This document shows positions 50,782 to 59,752 of a DNA stretch of 64,000 nucleotides, piece after piece. The translations under genes and the position numbers were made by a program. Each line of letters begins with the position of its first letter. Positions within the stretch are counted from its first letter, which is position 1. Source of the DNA: Mycobacterium sp. SMC-4 (GTDB lineage: Bacteria > Actinomycetota > Actinomycetes > Mycobacteriales > Mycobacteriaceae); assembly GCF_025263265.1 (NCBI RefSeq), contig NZ_CP079869.1, forward strand, positions 2,418,001 through 2,482,000, written 5' to 3'. Under the pieces are notes generated by a model that saw only the letters and a list, made by a program, of their open reading frames with translations, had not been told where the DNA came from and did not search any database.

Positions 50782-51425
50782 ACAGGATTGCGAAGTGGTT
50801 GGCCAATTCGCGCGTCACCGGGTGGGTGTCACTGGTCACCCTGCTGTACCCGGCCGCGGAATGGGTCGTCTCGGCGTCGTGGCGCGGCTTTTACAGTTAC
50901 CGGGAGGACCCGGTCGGCCCACTGGGAGTGGCATTCTGTGGCCCGCAGGGGAACTGGCCGTGCAGTGACCTCTACCGGGTGACCAACGTTGCACTCGTGG
51001 CGACCGGCCTGGCCGTCGCCTTCGTGGCGGTGAGTCTGGTGGTGCAGCGAGTCATCGATCGCGGTCCCGCCGCTGCCCTGGCAGTTGGGGGTGTCGCGTT
51101 CGCTGGTGCCGGGGTTGTCACCCAGCACCTCAGCTACGCGTGGAACTCGACGCTTCTCGCGGTGTTCATGACGCTGGGGGCGCTCAACGCGATCTTCGTG
51201 GCGCTGAGCAGCTCGACGCAACTGACCGGCGAGCGCCGGTTGGTTGCGGCGCTTGCCGGAACGGTCGCTTTCATCGGGTACTTCATGTTCATCGGCGTGC
51301 ACGACGCCTTCGGTCATGGGGGAGCACAGCGCATGGCGATCTACGGCGTTCTGGTCACGGTGATTGCCCTGGGAACCGCCGGTCTGAGGACGGCGACGCC
51401 GGCCCTGGTGGGGAGTCGAGAATGA
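50778..51425 (+). CDS. Six-span membrane protein, DUF998-like
   Basis: 215 residues with about six hydrophobic spans. Features resembling DUF998 include the short extracytoplasmic loop with YREDPVGPLGVAFCGPQGNWPCSDLYRVTN (quoted in two parts: YREDPVGPLGVAFCG and NWPCSDLYRVTN) and, between later spans, LTGERRLVAALAGTVAFIG. Two cysteines in that loop could form a disulfide. GTG 50778 and the stop both overlap neighbours by 4 bp, so it belongs to the operon. Function is unknown; a scaffold or transport role in glycan export is a guess. Confidence 0.72.
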   Translation: MNRIAKWLANSRVTGWVSLVTLLYPAAEWVVSASWRGFYSYREDPVGPLGVAFCGPQGNWPCSDLYRVTNVALVATGLAVAFVAVSLVVQRVIDRGPAAALAVGGVAFAGAGVVTQHLSYAWNSTLLAVFMTLGALNAIFVALSSSTQLTGERRLVAALAGTVAFIGYFMFIGVHDAFGHGGAQRMAIYGVLVTVIALGTAGLRTATPALVGSRE

Positions 51426-52243
51426 GCGCCCGCAGGACTCGATCATGGCGCGCCAGCGCCGTGTTCGCCGTTCTCGCCCTGTGTGGTTGCGCCGCGCCCG
51501 CCTCGGTGGGGCACGCCGATCCCGCCGGACCGCGGGTGGTGTTCTTCGATGATTTCGACGGACCGGCCGGATCGGCGCCGTCCCCGCAGTGGCGTTACGA
51601 CCTCGGCGGTGGTGGCTGGGGTAATGACGAGATGCAGATCTACACCGACAGCCCGGCCAACGTCAGCCTCGACGGGTCGGGGCACCTGGCCATCACCGCA
51701 CGTGCCGACGCCGCCAATCGGATCACCTCGGCGCGCATCACCACCAGGAACACCGTTGAGTTCACTTTCGGGCGCGCCGAAGCGCGTATCGCGCTGCCGG
51801 CCGGGCGCGGGTTGCATCCGGCGTTCTGGCTGCTGGGTTCGGACGCCGACCGCGTCGGGTGGCCCGCCGCAGGCGAAATCGATGTCATCGAAACCCTCAA
51901 TGACGCAACGGAATACCACACCGGTGTGCACGCTCCGCGGGACGGCTTCGCGCGCGGACAAGAGATCTCGGCCTCCGCTGCGGCTCCGGTCGTACTGGCC
52001 GGTCAGTTCCGCACCTACTGGGTGGACCGCACACCCGGACGCATCGTCACCGGCATCGATGACATGACGCTGTTGCACGTCACCCCAGCCGATCTGGCCG
52101 AAGGTGCTCGATGGGTCTTCGACGCCCCCTTCTTCCTACTGCTCAACCTTGCAGTCGGTGGAGCGTGGCCCGGACCGCCCGACCTGACAACGCCGAATCC
52201 CTCGACCATGCTGGTGGATTGGGTGCGGGTGATCGAGTCGTGA
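51422..52243 (+). CDS. Secreted GH16 glycoside hydrolase, lipoprotein
   Basis: 273 residues. A basic n-region and hydrophobic core end in a lipobox LCGC (residues 20-23), so Cys23 would be lipidated and the enzyme tethered outside the membrane. The mature part is a family 16 jelly roll: FFDDFDGPAG, WGNDEMQIYT and the catalytic ExDxxE motif with Glu152, Asp154 and Glu157 in GEIDVIET. GH16 enzymes cleave or transglycosylate beta-1,3/1,4-glucans and galactans. ATG 51422 overlaps the upstream stop. In this operon it probably trims, remodels or releases the glycan product. Confidence 0.9.
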   Translation: MSARRTRSWRASAVFAVLALCGCAAPASVGHADPAGPRVVFFDDFDGPAGSAPSPQWRYDLGGGGWGNDEMQIYTDSPANVSLDGSGHLAITARADAANRITSARITTRNTVEFTFGRAEARIALPAGRGLHPAFWLLGSDADRVGWPAAGEIDVIETLNDATEYHTGVHAPRDGFARGQEISASAAAPVVLAGQFRTYWVDRTPGRIVTGIDDMTLLHVTPADLAEGARWVFDAPFFLLLNLAVGGAWPGPPDLTTPNPSTMLVDWVRVIES

Positions 52244-53502
52244 ATCGACGTGTCCTCGAACCGGCGATGCCGCCGCAGACCCGTCCGCAATGGGCCAAAG
52301 CCCGATGGGTAGGAATGATCGACCTCGACGACTGGGGTGTCGGTCCGGCCGGTGAACTGGAGTTCGAGGCCCGCCACAGCGACGGGTACCGGATCGCGCG
52401 GATACTCGTGCGGTCCGGTCGTGCGCCGGTCGCGTTTGTCGAGGGCCCGATCGTCGACAGTGTGGTCCGAATCCAGGTTCCGCCGTGCAGGCCGCCGGCA
52501 CCACCCCCGCTCCCCACGCTGCCGCCGATCTCGGTGGTGGTGTGCACCCGGGAGCGGCCACAGCAACTCGCCGATGCGCTGGAATCGCTGCGCAGAATCG
52601 ACTACCCGGACTTCGAGATCGTGGTGGTGGACAACGCTGGGCTCACCGACGCCACCGCCCGTGTGGTCGCGGCCCTCGGCGACGACCGGGTGCGTTGCGT
52701 CGCCGAACCGGTCCCCGGGCTGTCGACGGCCCGCAACACCGGGTTACGCGCCGCCCGCCACAATCTGGTGGCCTACACCGACGACGACGTCTACGTCGAC
52801 CGGCACTGGCTGCTCGCTCTCGCACGCGGTTTCGCCCGCTCGCCACAGGTGGCGTGCGTGTCCGGGCTGGTGCCCAGCGGCGAACTGCGCACCGCGGCAC
52901 AAGGATATTTTGATCAACGGGTCTCCTGGTCGGGACCGCTGCAACCGCAGCTGTTCACGCTGGCCGAGCCGCCGGCCGACCAGCCGTTGTTTCCCTTCCG
53001 AGTCGGTCGATTCGGCACCGGGGCCAACTTCGCAGTGAAACGGGATCGGGTGCTGGAGATCGGTGGCTTCGACGAAGCTCTGGGCGCCGGTACCGCAGCC
53101 CAGGGTGGCGAGGACCTCGATCTGTTCTTTCGGGTGCTCACCGGCGGTGACGCGTTGGCCACCGAACCTGCGGCGATCGTTTGGCACCGGCACCGCAGCG
53201 ACAATGCGGCGCTGTTGGCCCAAGCACGAGGCTACGGTCTGGGCCTGGGCGCGTGGCTGACCAAGGTGGGGCTCGATCGGTCCCACCGCCGGCTGCTGGC
53301 CACGGTGATTCGCCGGCAGTTCCGTTCATCGGTGCGCGCCGGCGCAGAGTACGGTGCGATCATCGCGCCACCGTGGGATTTCCGGCAGGACGTGCCGTCG
53401 TCGGTGGGTCGGGTCGAGGTGCTGGCGGTGCTCGGTGGCCCGCGCGCATTGTGGCAGGGCCGCCGGCGGGTCCGCGAGGTGTCGACGGCGGACCACAAGT
53501 GA
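52240..53502 (+). CDS. GT2 glycosyltransferase with unusual N-terminal domain
   Basis: 420 residues. The first about 85 residues (ARWVGMIDLDDWGVGPAG, EFEARHSDGYRIARILVRSG) look like a small folded domain, not a signal peptide, and are joined by a proline-rich linker (PPCRPPAPPPLPTLPP) to the GT-A domain. That begins ISVVVCTRERPQQL, with DDD at 181-183 in YTDDDVYVD, PGLSTARNTGLRAARHNL before it and GGEDLDLFFR as the catalytic-base region. GTG 52240 forms a GTGA overlap with the GH16 stop. The N-terminal part may recruit an acceptor or partner. Confidence 0.85.
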   Translation: MNRRVLEPAMPPQTRPQWAKARWVGMIDLDDWGVGPAGELEFEARHSDGYRIARILVRSGRAPVAFVEGPIVDSVVRIQVPPCRPPAPPPLPTLPPISVVVCTRERPQQLADALESLRRIDYPDFEIVVVDNAGLTDATARVVAALGDDRVRCVAEPVPGLSTARNTGLRAARHNLVAYTDDDVYVDRHWLLALARGFARSPQVACVSGLVPSGELRTAAQGYFDQRVSWSGPLQPQLFTLAEPPADQPLFPFRVGRFGTGANFAVKRDRVLEIGGFDEALGAGTAAQGGEDLDLFFRVLTGGDALATEPAAIVWHRHRSDNAALLAQARGYGLGLGAWLTKVGLDRSHRRLLATVIRRQFRSSVRAGAEYGAIIAPPWDFRQDVPSSVGRVEVLAVLGGPRALWQGRRRVREVSTADHK

Positions 53503-55691
53503 CAGCCACCCTCGACCGCGGCGTCGCGATCCCCTCGGTGACGCTGACTGTGTACCGGACCCGAGTGCCGATGATCCGGGTGCGGCAGGCCGACCTGGCT
53601 GCAGCGGGGGCGTTGGCCGGTGCGGTGGCGTTGATCGATCTGCCGGCCACGCTTCGTGCGGTTGCGCTGATGCTGTTCATCGTCATCGGGCCCGGTGCTG
53701 CGGTGCTGACGTGGATCCGCATTCCGCGCCGCGCGCTGTTGGCGACGGTGCCCGTGTTGGGTGTGGCGATCACGACCTTGGTGACCATCATCGCGATGTG
53801 GTCCTACCGCTGGTCTGGGCCTGACATCCTGTGGACGCAGGTGGTGGCAGTCGGCGCCAGCAGCGCGACGTGGTATTACCGGACGCGCAGCACTCTGCTG
53901 GCGGCCACCCAGACCTGGCACTGGCGCACCCTGACTCGCGCCGGCGGCACTTCGCTTGTGCGACGGTATCTTTCACTGGCGCTCAGTGGGTCGGCAGTGC
54001 TGTTGTGGGGGCTGGCGCTTCCGGGGCTGCCGGGTCTGGACGCCAGCTACTACGGTCTGTTGTTCTCCGGCACAGGTCCGGTACTGGCGGCCTGCATCGC
54101 GCTGTGCGGCTGGGCGTTGTTGGTGGCGGTGCGCAACCGCCAACTGCCGGCAGCAGCGATCGCAGTGGGCGCGGCGGTCGTGGTCTCGCGTGTGACGACC
54201 TTCGTGGCGACCGAAGTGCCGCTCTACGACTGGACTTACAAGCATCTCGCGGTGGTGGACTACATCCTGGTGCACGGCAGGCTCGCCCCGGACGGCACCG
54301 ACATCTATGCGCAGTGGTCGGCGTTTTTCGTCGTGTGGGCCTGGTTCTGTGACGTGACCGGATTCCCGGCGGTGTCGGTGGCACATGTTTTCGCACCGTT
54401 TGTCCATGTACTGATCGCGCTGACGGCGTACACCGGCGCACGCGTGATCGGGCGATCCCGCCGCACGGCGGTGACGGCGGCGTTCGTCATCGAGATCGCG
54501 AACTGGGTTGGACAGGATTACTTCTCGCCGCAGGCCTGGTCCCTGGTGCTGGCCTACGGCATGCTCGTTCTGTTGATGGCCTCTCGCCACAGTCCGGCCT
54601 GCGGCGTGCTCAGTATCGTGGTATTCGCGGCGATGGTTCCGACCCATCAGTTGACGCCGTTCTGGGCGGTCGCGGTGGCGGGCGCGCTATGTCTGCTCAA
54701 GCGGGCCCGGCCGTGGTGGATCGCCGTCGCAATGGCCGTGATCGTGGTGTCCTACCTGCTGCTCAATCTGGAGGCGGTGCTGCCCTACGGCTTGCTGTCG
54801 GGAGGCAGTCCGATCAGCAATGCCGCGAGCAACGTCCTGACCTCCGGACTACCGGCCAAGGACTTCACCTCGGCGGTGGTGCGTACGCTTTCGGTCGTCG
54901 TGCTGCTCACCGCGGTGGGGTGCGCGATCTGGAGGTGGCGGCGCAAACGCCCGGTGCTGGTGCTGGCGATTCTGGCCTTCAGTCCGTTCGGTCTGCTCTT
55001 CGGTCAGAGCTACGGCGGTGAGGCGATCTTCCGCGTCTATCTGTATTCGCTGCTGGGGTGCGCACTACTGATCGCCCCGGCGGTGGTCGACGCGATGGAC
55101 GGGTTCCCTCGAACGACCAAGCGGGCCGGCAGGATCGCCAATCGGGCCGCAGCGACCGTCGGCCTGACCGCCGTGGCGGTCGCCGGATTGCACGGCTACG
55201 TCGCGCTGTGGCCTCTGGTGTACGAGACCCGAGCCCAGGTCGAGTTGATGGACCGGATCACCGATGGTGCCGATGTGCGGACCCGGCTGGTGATGCTGCG
55301 GCTGGGAGGTATGCCGACACGGCTCAATGCCGGCTATGCCGAAGTGACGCTGCACAACCCGTACTTCGACCAGACGATCGGTTACGACCTGTGGGACGGC
55401 CTGGATCCGCGACTGCCTGAATTGAAGGCCGCATTCCCCACTGCGCTGGACATCAAGACCCTCGACGACTACGCGCAGTACGACGCGTTCCGCGCCTATG
55501 TGCTGTTCAGCCCGCAGTCCAATCGGGCGGTCCGCTACTACGGGGACTTCCGGCCCGAAGCGATCGACACCATCCAACAGGCGCTGCGAAAGTCGCCGAA
55601 CTGGACGGTATTCCACGAAGACGGCGAGATTCTGGTGTTCCGCACCGCGCACGAGTGGGACGTCGCGCCGCAATTGACCGCCCAGCGCTGA
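53499..55691 (+). CDS. Large polytopic membrane protein, candidate polymerase or GT-C enzyme
   Basis: 730 residues. About 13-15 transmembrane segments span residues roughly 30-575, followed by an extracytoplasmic domain of about 150 residues (MDRITDGADVRTRLVMLRLGG ... NWTVFHEDGEILVFRTA). Between spans lies a long loop with EVPLYDWTYKHLAVVDYILVHGR; acidic and His residues in such loops are typical of GT-C glycosyltransferases and O-antigen/polysaccharide polymerases. I find no exact family match. GTG 53499 overlaps the GT2 stop by 4 bp; readings back to 53181 are shadows. It ends 5 bp from the convergent acyltransferase. Confidence 0.75.
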   Translation: MTATLDRGVAIPSVTLTVYRTRVPMIRVRQADLAAAGALAGAVALIDLPATLRAVALMLFIVIGPGAAVLTWIRIPRRALLATVPVLGVAITTLVTIIAMWSYRWSGPDILWTQVVAVGASSATWYYRTRSTLLAATQTWHWRTLTRAGGTSLVRRYLSLALSGSAVLLWGLALPGLPGLDASYYGLLFSGTGPVLAACIALCGWALLVAVRNRQLPAAAIAVGAAVVVSRVTTFVATEVPLYDWTYKHLAVVDYILVHGRLAPDGTDIYAQWSAFFVVWAWFCDVTGFPAVSVAHVFAPFVHVLIALTAYTGARVIGRSRRTAVTAAFVIEIANWVGQDYFSPQAWSLVLAYGMLVLLMASRHSPACGVLSIVVFAAMVPTHQLTPFWAVAVAGALCLLKRARPWWIAVAMAVIVVSYLLLNLEAVLPYGLLSGGSPISNAASNVLTSGLPAKDFTSAVVRTLSVVVLLTAVGCAIWRWRRKRPVLVLAILAFSPFGLLFGQSYGGEAIFRVYLYSLLGCALLIAPAVVDAMDGFPRTTKRAGRIANRAAATVGLTAVAVAGLHGYVALWPLVYETRAQVELMDRITDGADVRTRLVMLRLGGMPTRLNAGYAEVTLHNPYFDQTIGYDLWDGLDPRLPELKAAFPTALDIKTLDDYAQYDAFRAYVLFSPQSNRAVRYYGDFRPEAIDTIQQALRKSPNWTVFHEDGEILVFRTAHEWDVAPQLTAQR

Positions 55692-55696
55692 CGGAC

Positions 55697-56953
55697 TCAG
55701 CGTCGCGACGGCGACTGCAACAACGCCTCAGCCCGGTCGAGCACCGTCGCCAGCGCCGCGCCGACACGGTTGGCATCGAAGAGTCCGTCGTGGAATTCGG
55801 CGGTCAACCATGATGTGCCCAGCACCGATGTGGTGGACACCGTGACCCCGCACGGGCCGGCGGGGTCGCTCGCCACCAACACTCGGGCCTGCGCCGGGTC
55901 GGAGAAGCCCCACGCGGACCTGGGTACCTGACCGATGTTCGAGTGCAGTAGTTGTACCCGGGGCCGCGCCGGCGCCGTCCAGACGTCGCTGTGGCCCGAC
56001 CGCGGGGTGACCCGCGATTTGAGGCTTCCGATCAGCAGGTTTGCCACCGGGCGGGCGGTGCGGGCCGCCGCGGACAACTCGTCGTGCAGAGTCGCCGGCG
56101 CGGTGCGGCTGTCCAGCGGAAACCTCAGCCCCGCGGAGAACGACCCGAGCGTGCCGCTCCGCGCGGGGAGATAGCGCCGCACGTCGACGGGCACCGTCAC
56201 GGTCGGCTCGACATCGAATCCTTCGTCGATCAGTGCCTGGTACAACGCGCAGGTGTACACCGCGAACAAACTCACGCCGGGCATCGTCGCGTTGCGACGG
56301 CGGCGAAGCTCGTCGACGGCGTCGGCGGGAATCCGCGCCACCCGGGTGGCGGTCGAGGGCATGACCGCGACGGAGCCCGGCGGCGTCGTCGCGGCGATGA
56401 CACCGCTACGGCGCCGCTGGCGCCACATCGGCAGCAGACGGTGCGGTGCCAGCACGATGGCGCCGACCGCAGCCGCGGCCAGGGGTGGCACGGTGTGTCG
56501 ATAGGGCGCCCACAGCGTGTCGTCGGCGCAGTCGCTGGCACCCAGCAACACCGAGATGAGCAGGTCGAGCAGGGGGATCTCACCGAGGCCGTGGCTGAAG
56601 TCGATGACGAGGTGGTCGCCGGCCGACAACACCCGCAGGCTGCGCTCGGGAAGCCGGCGTAGCCGCGACACCAGCGATATCGGGTCACTGTCGGGTGACC
56701 GGCTGGTCGGTTGTACCGCATGCGCCAACTGATCCGGAGCGAACCGCCAGCGGGTGCTGGTGGTCGACGGCACCAACCCGATCCGCGTCTCGGGCCCGAC
56801 CTCGGCCATCGCGATCAGGCGACGGGTCAGCAGCTCGGGGGAGGGCAGCGCAACAGGCCCCACCACCACGGCCGAACGACGTTGGCTGTGTTGCACGTCG
56901 AGGGCAGCCACCCGAACGCTGTTCGGCCGCCGGCCGCGTGGTTGGCGGACCAT
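55697..56953 (-). CDS. Condensation/PapA-like acyltransferase
   Basis: 418 residues with the two-lobed chloramphenicol-acetyltransferase/condensation fold typical of mycobacterial PapA and WS/DGAT-like proteins. The expected HxxxD motif appears as HGLGE in [14 protein letters not shown] (about residues 116-129), with Glu in place of Asp. The second-lobe motif DFGWG is not obvious; [12 protein letters not shown] may be its remnant. [24 protein letters not shown] is the typical second-lobe signature. It probably moves an acyl group, a natural partner for the carrier domain of the fusion protein. ATG 56953 lies 9 bases after TAGGTT. Confidence 0.72.
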   Translation of the reverse strand: MVRQPRGRRPNSVRVAALDVQHSQRRSAVVVGPVALPSPELLTRRLIAMAEVGPETRIGLVPSTTSTRWRFAPDQLAHAVQPTSRSPDSDPISLVSRLRRLPERSLRVLSAGDHLVIDFSHGLGEIPLLDLLISVLLGASDCADDTLWAPYRHTVPPLAAAAVGAIVLAPHRLLPMWRQRRRSGVIAATTPPGSVAVMPSTATRVARIPADAVDELRRRRNATMPGVSLFAVYTCALYQALIDEGFDVEPTVTVPVDVRRYLPARSGTLGSFSAGLRFPLDSRTAPATLHDELSAAARTARPVANLLIGSLKSRVTPRSGHSDVWTAPARPRVQLLHSNIGQVPRSAWGFSDPAQARVLVASDPAGPCGVTVSTTSVLGTSWLTAEFHDGLFDANRVGAALATVLDRAEALLQSPSRR

Positions 56954-56962
56954 TTGCGGGCC

Positions 56963-56968
56963 AACCTA
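56963..56968 (-). promoter_or_regulatory. -10 box of acyltransferase gene
   Basis: Minus-strand TAGGTT, nine bases before ATG 56953. Leaderless or with one to two leader bases. Confidence 0.4.
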
Positions 56969-57004
56969 TCAGAGCGGTCGCGCCGCAGGTGGTGCGTCGT
57001 TTAG

Positions 57005-57010
57005 TAGGTT
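57005..57010 (+). promoter_or_regulatory. -10 box of leaderless YhhN gene
   Basis: TAGGTT, seven bases, then ATG 57018; divergent from the acyltransferase promoter 37 bp away. Confidence 0.45.
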
Positions 57011-57017
57011 CTGTCGG

Positions 57018-57755
57018 ATGACAACCATGGGTTCCGGACCGTCGACGGCTGGTTCGCGCAGCAGGCTGCTGTGGGGTGCGGCCGCCGTGATGGCCGCCGG
57101 TTACGGCCTCTTCCTGGTCGTGACTACGATCCGGCTCGGCGTGGGCGCCGAACTGACCGGACAATTCGGTGTCCAGCCTGCCGTCAAGGCCGCGGCCGCC
57201 GTGCTGCTGGCCGGTGCGGCAGCGTTGCACCCCGTGGCGCGGGAACGCCGGTGGCTGGTGGCCGCACTGCTGTTCTCGGCTGCCGGGGACTTTCTGCTGG
57301 CGCTGTCGTGGTGGGAGCCGTCGTTCGTGTTCGGGCTCGCTGCCTTTCTGGTCGCCCACCTGTGCTTCCTGGCGGCGTTGGTGCCGCTGGCCGTATCGAC
57401 GACGCCACGCCTGGTCGCCGCGGCCATCGTGGTGTGTGCTTGTGCCGCCCTGCTGGTGTGGTTCTGGCCGAGCCTGGTCGAGCAGGGAATGACCGTGCCG
57501 GTCACGTTGTACATCCTGGTCCTCGGTGCGATGGTGTGCGCCGCACTGCTGGCGCAGCTTCCGACACCGTGGACGGCCGCGGGTGCGGTGTGTTTCGCGG
57601 TCTCCGACGCGATGATCGGGATCAACGTCTTCGTGTTGGATTCGGAGACTCTGGCTGTTCCGATCTGGTGGGTCTATGCCAGCTCGCTGCTGCTGATCAC
57701 GGCCGGCCTGCTGTTCGGCCGAAAGTCTGCACCGTCTGCTAGACCTGCGATGTGA
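57018..57755 (+). CDS. YhhN-family membrane protein (lysoplasmalogenase-like)
   Basis: 245 residues, about eight spans, YhhN/TMEM86 family (Rv1401 type). Conserved polar residues in membrane segments are the acidic ones in [15 protein letters not shown] and [14 protein letters not shown], matching the family's catalytic Asp positions. Eukaryotic members hydrolyse the vinyl-ether bond of lysoplasmalogens; the bacterial substrate is unclear. It marks the return to core gene order after the glycan block. Stop overlaps priA by 4 bp (GTGA). Confidence 0.85.
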   Translation: MTTMGSGPSTAGSRSRLLWGAAAVMAAGYGLFLVVTTIRLGVGAELTGQFGVQPAVKAAAAVLLAGAAALHPVARERRWLVAALLFSAAGDFLLALSWWEPSFVFGLAAFLVAHLCFLAALVPLAVSTTPRLVAAAIVVCACAALLVWFWPSLVEQGMTVPVTLYILVLGAMVCAALLAQLPTPWTAAGAVCFAVSDAMIGINVFVLDSETLAVPIWWVYASSLLLITAGLLFGRKSAPSARPAM

Positions 57756-59752
57756 GGACCGCCCGCCAGCCTGCCGAACACGAGCCGGTCGCTCGCGTGC
57801 TGCCCATACTCACCGTGCCGCACCTGGATCGCGAGTTCGACTACCTGGTCGATGCCGAGCAGTCCGACGACGCCCAACCCGGAGTGCGGGTGAAGATTCG
57901 CTTCCACGGCCGGCTGGTCGACGGGTTCCTCCTCGAAAGGCGTTCCGACACCGACCATGTGGGAAAGCTCGGCTACCTGGAGAGGGTGGTCTCGGCTGAA
58001 GCCGTGTTGACCCACGATGTGCGTCGGCTGGTCGACGCGGTGGCCGCGCGCTACGCGGGTACCCGCGCCGACGTGTTGCGCCTGGCGATACCGCCACGAC
58101 ACGCGACCGTCGAGAAACGATCCCCGCAGCGGCCAGAACCGCAGCAGCTACCGCCCGTCGACGCCGCAGCCTGGTCGTCCTACAGCGGTGGTGCTCAATT
58201 CGTGGCGGCCTTGGCCGACGGTCGTGCCGCGCGGGCGGTATGGCAGGCGTTGCCGGGAGAGTCATGGGCTGACCGGTTGGCCGAAGTGGCTGCGGTGACT
58301 GCCAGTTCCGGTCGCGGAGTGCTGGCCGTGGTGCCCGACCAACGCGACGTCGATGCACTGCACGCCGCCGTGGCGGGGCGGGTCGGGGAGGCACGCGCGG
58401 TGGCCCTGTCAGCCGGGCTGGGGCCCGCGCAGCGCTATCGGCGCTGGTTGTCGGTCCTGCGCGGTGACGCCCGAGTCGTGATCGGCACGCGCAGTGCGGT
58501 TTTCGCGCCGGTGGCCGACATCGGTCTGGTGCTGCTTTGGGACGACGGAGATGATTCGCTGGCCGAACCCCGTAGCCCCTACCCGCACGCTCGCGAGGTC
58601 GCGATGCTGCGGGCCCACCAGGCGCGGTGCGCAGCGGTGATCGGCGGTTACGCCCGCACAGCCGAGGCGCAGGCACTGGTGCGCAGCGGCTGGGCGCACG
58701 ACCTGACGGCGACCCGGCAGACGGTGCGGGCGCGAGCGCCGCGGGTGGTTGCGCTGGAGGACAGCGCGTATGCCCAGGAACGTGATCCCGCCGCGCGCAC
58801 TGCACGGCTTCCCACCGTCGCCCTCGACGCCGCACGCGCGGCATTGAAAGCCGGTGTGCCGGTGCTGGTTCAGGTCCCCAGACGCGGATACGTCCCGGCC
58901 CTGGCGTGCGGAAAGTGTCGTACCGTCGCCCGTTGCCGGCACTGCACCGGCCCGTTGTCGCTGCCCGGCCGTGACAGTCCGGGTGCGGTGTGCCGCTGGT
59001 GCGGGCGAGCGGAGTTGGCGTTGCGGTGCGGTCGCTGTGGCAGCGACGCGGTGCGTGCGGTGGTCGTCGGGGCCCGGCGCACCGCCGAGGAACTGGGGCG
59101 GGCGTTCCCGGGCACGACGGTGGTCACCTCGGGTGGGGACGGTGTCGTTGCCGCGGTGCCACACCGACCGGTCTTGGTGGTGGCGACCCCGGGCGCCGAG
59201 CCTATCGCCGAGGGTGGTTACGGCGCCGCGTTGCTGCTGGATTGCTGGGCCCTGCTGGGCCGGCAGGATCTGCGTGCAGCCGAGGACTCCCTGCGCCGGT
59301 GGATGGCGGCGGCCGCGTTGGTGCGCAGCCGTGCCGACGGTGGCTCTGTGGTGGTCGTCGCCGAATCGGCGATACCGACCGTGCAGGCATTGATCCGCTG
59401 GGATCCGGTCGGCCACGCACAAACCGAGCTGGACGCGCGCGCCGAGGTCGGGCTGCCCCCGGCGGTTCACATGGCGGCCCTCGACGGCACCGCAGAGGCT
59501 GTGCACGCATTGCTCGACGGCGCGGCGCTGCCCGATGGGACCGAACCGTTGGGCCCGGTGGCAATACCCTTGTCTGCCCGCCGGCCGGCCGGTGTCGCGC
59601 CGGATCAAGCCGTCATCCGGATGCTGCTGCGGTCACCGCGTGACGGTGGTTTGGCGCTGTCGGCCGCGTTGCGCAAGGCGAACGCGGTCTCGAGCGCCCG
59701 CCACGACACCGACCCAGTTCGCATCCAGATCGATCCGCTGCACATAGGCTGA
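57752..59752 (+). CDS. priA: Replication-restart protein PriA, helicase-degenerate actinobacterial form
   Basis: 666 residues. The N-terminal DNA-binding domain ([21 protein letters not shown]) is intact and the zinc-binding cysteines are present ([13 protein letters not shown] and [17 protein letters not shown]). Walker A is replaced by [17 protein letters not shown] and the DEAH box by LLWDDGDDS, so no ATP-driven helicase activity is expected; this is the normal state in actinobacteria. It probably still recognises forks and loads replication proteins. GTG 57752 overlaps the preceding stop; the stop overlaps the next ATG. Confidence 0.93.
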   Translation: MRTARQPAEHEPVARVLPILTVPHLDREFDYLVDAEQSDDAQPGVRVKIRFHGRLVDGFLLERRSDTDHVGKLGYLERVVSAEAVLTHDVRRLVDAVAARYAGTRADVLRLAIPPRHATVEKRSPQRPEPQQLPPVDAAAWSSYSGGAQFVAALADGRAARAVWQALPGESWADRLAEVAAVTASSGRGVLAVVPDQRDVDALHAAVAGRVGEARAVALSAGLGPAQRYRRWLSVLRGDARVVIGTRSAVFAPVADIGLVLLWDDGDDSLAEPRSPYPHAREVAMLRAHQARCAAVIGGYARTAEAQALVRSGWAHDLTATRQTVRARAPRVVALEDSAYAQERDPAARTARLPTVALDAARAALKAGVPVLVQVPRRGYVPALACGKCRTVARCRHCTGPLSLPGRDSPGAVCRWCGRAELALRCGRCGSDAVRAVVVGARRTAEELGRAFPGTTVVTSGGDGVVAAVPHRPVLVVATPGAEPIAEGGYGAALLLDCWALLGRQDLRAAEDSLRRWMAAAALVRSRADGGSVVVVAESAIPTVQALIRWDPVGHAQTELDARAEVGLPPAVHMAALDGTAEAVHALLDGAALPDGTEPLGPVAIPLSARRPAGVAPDQAVIRMLLRSPRDGGLALSAALRKANAVSSARHDTDPVRIQIDPLHIG

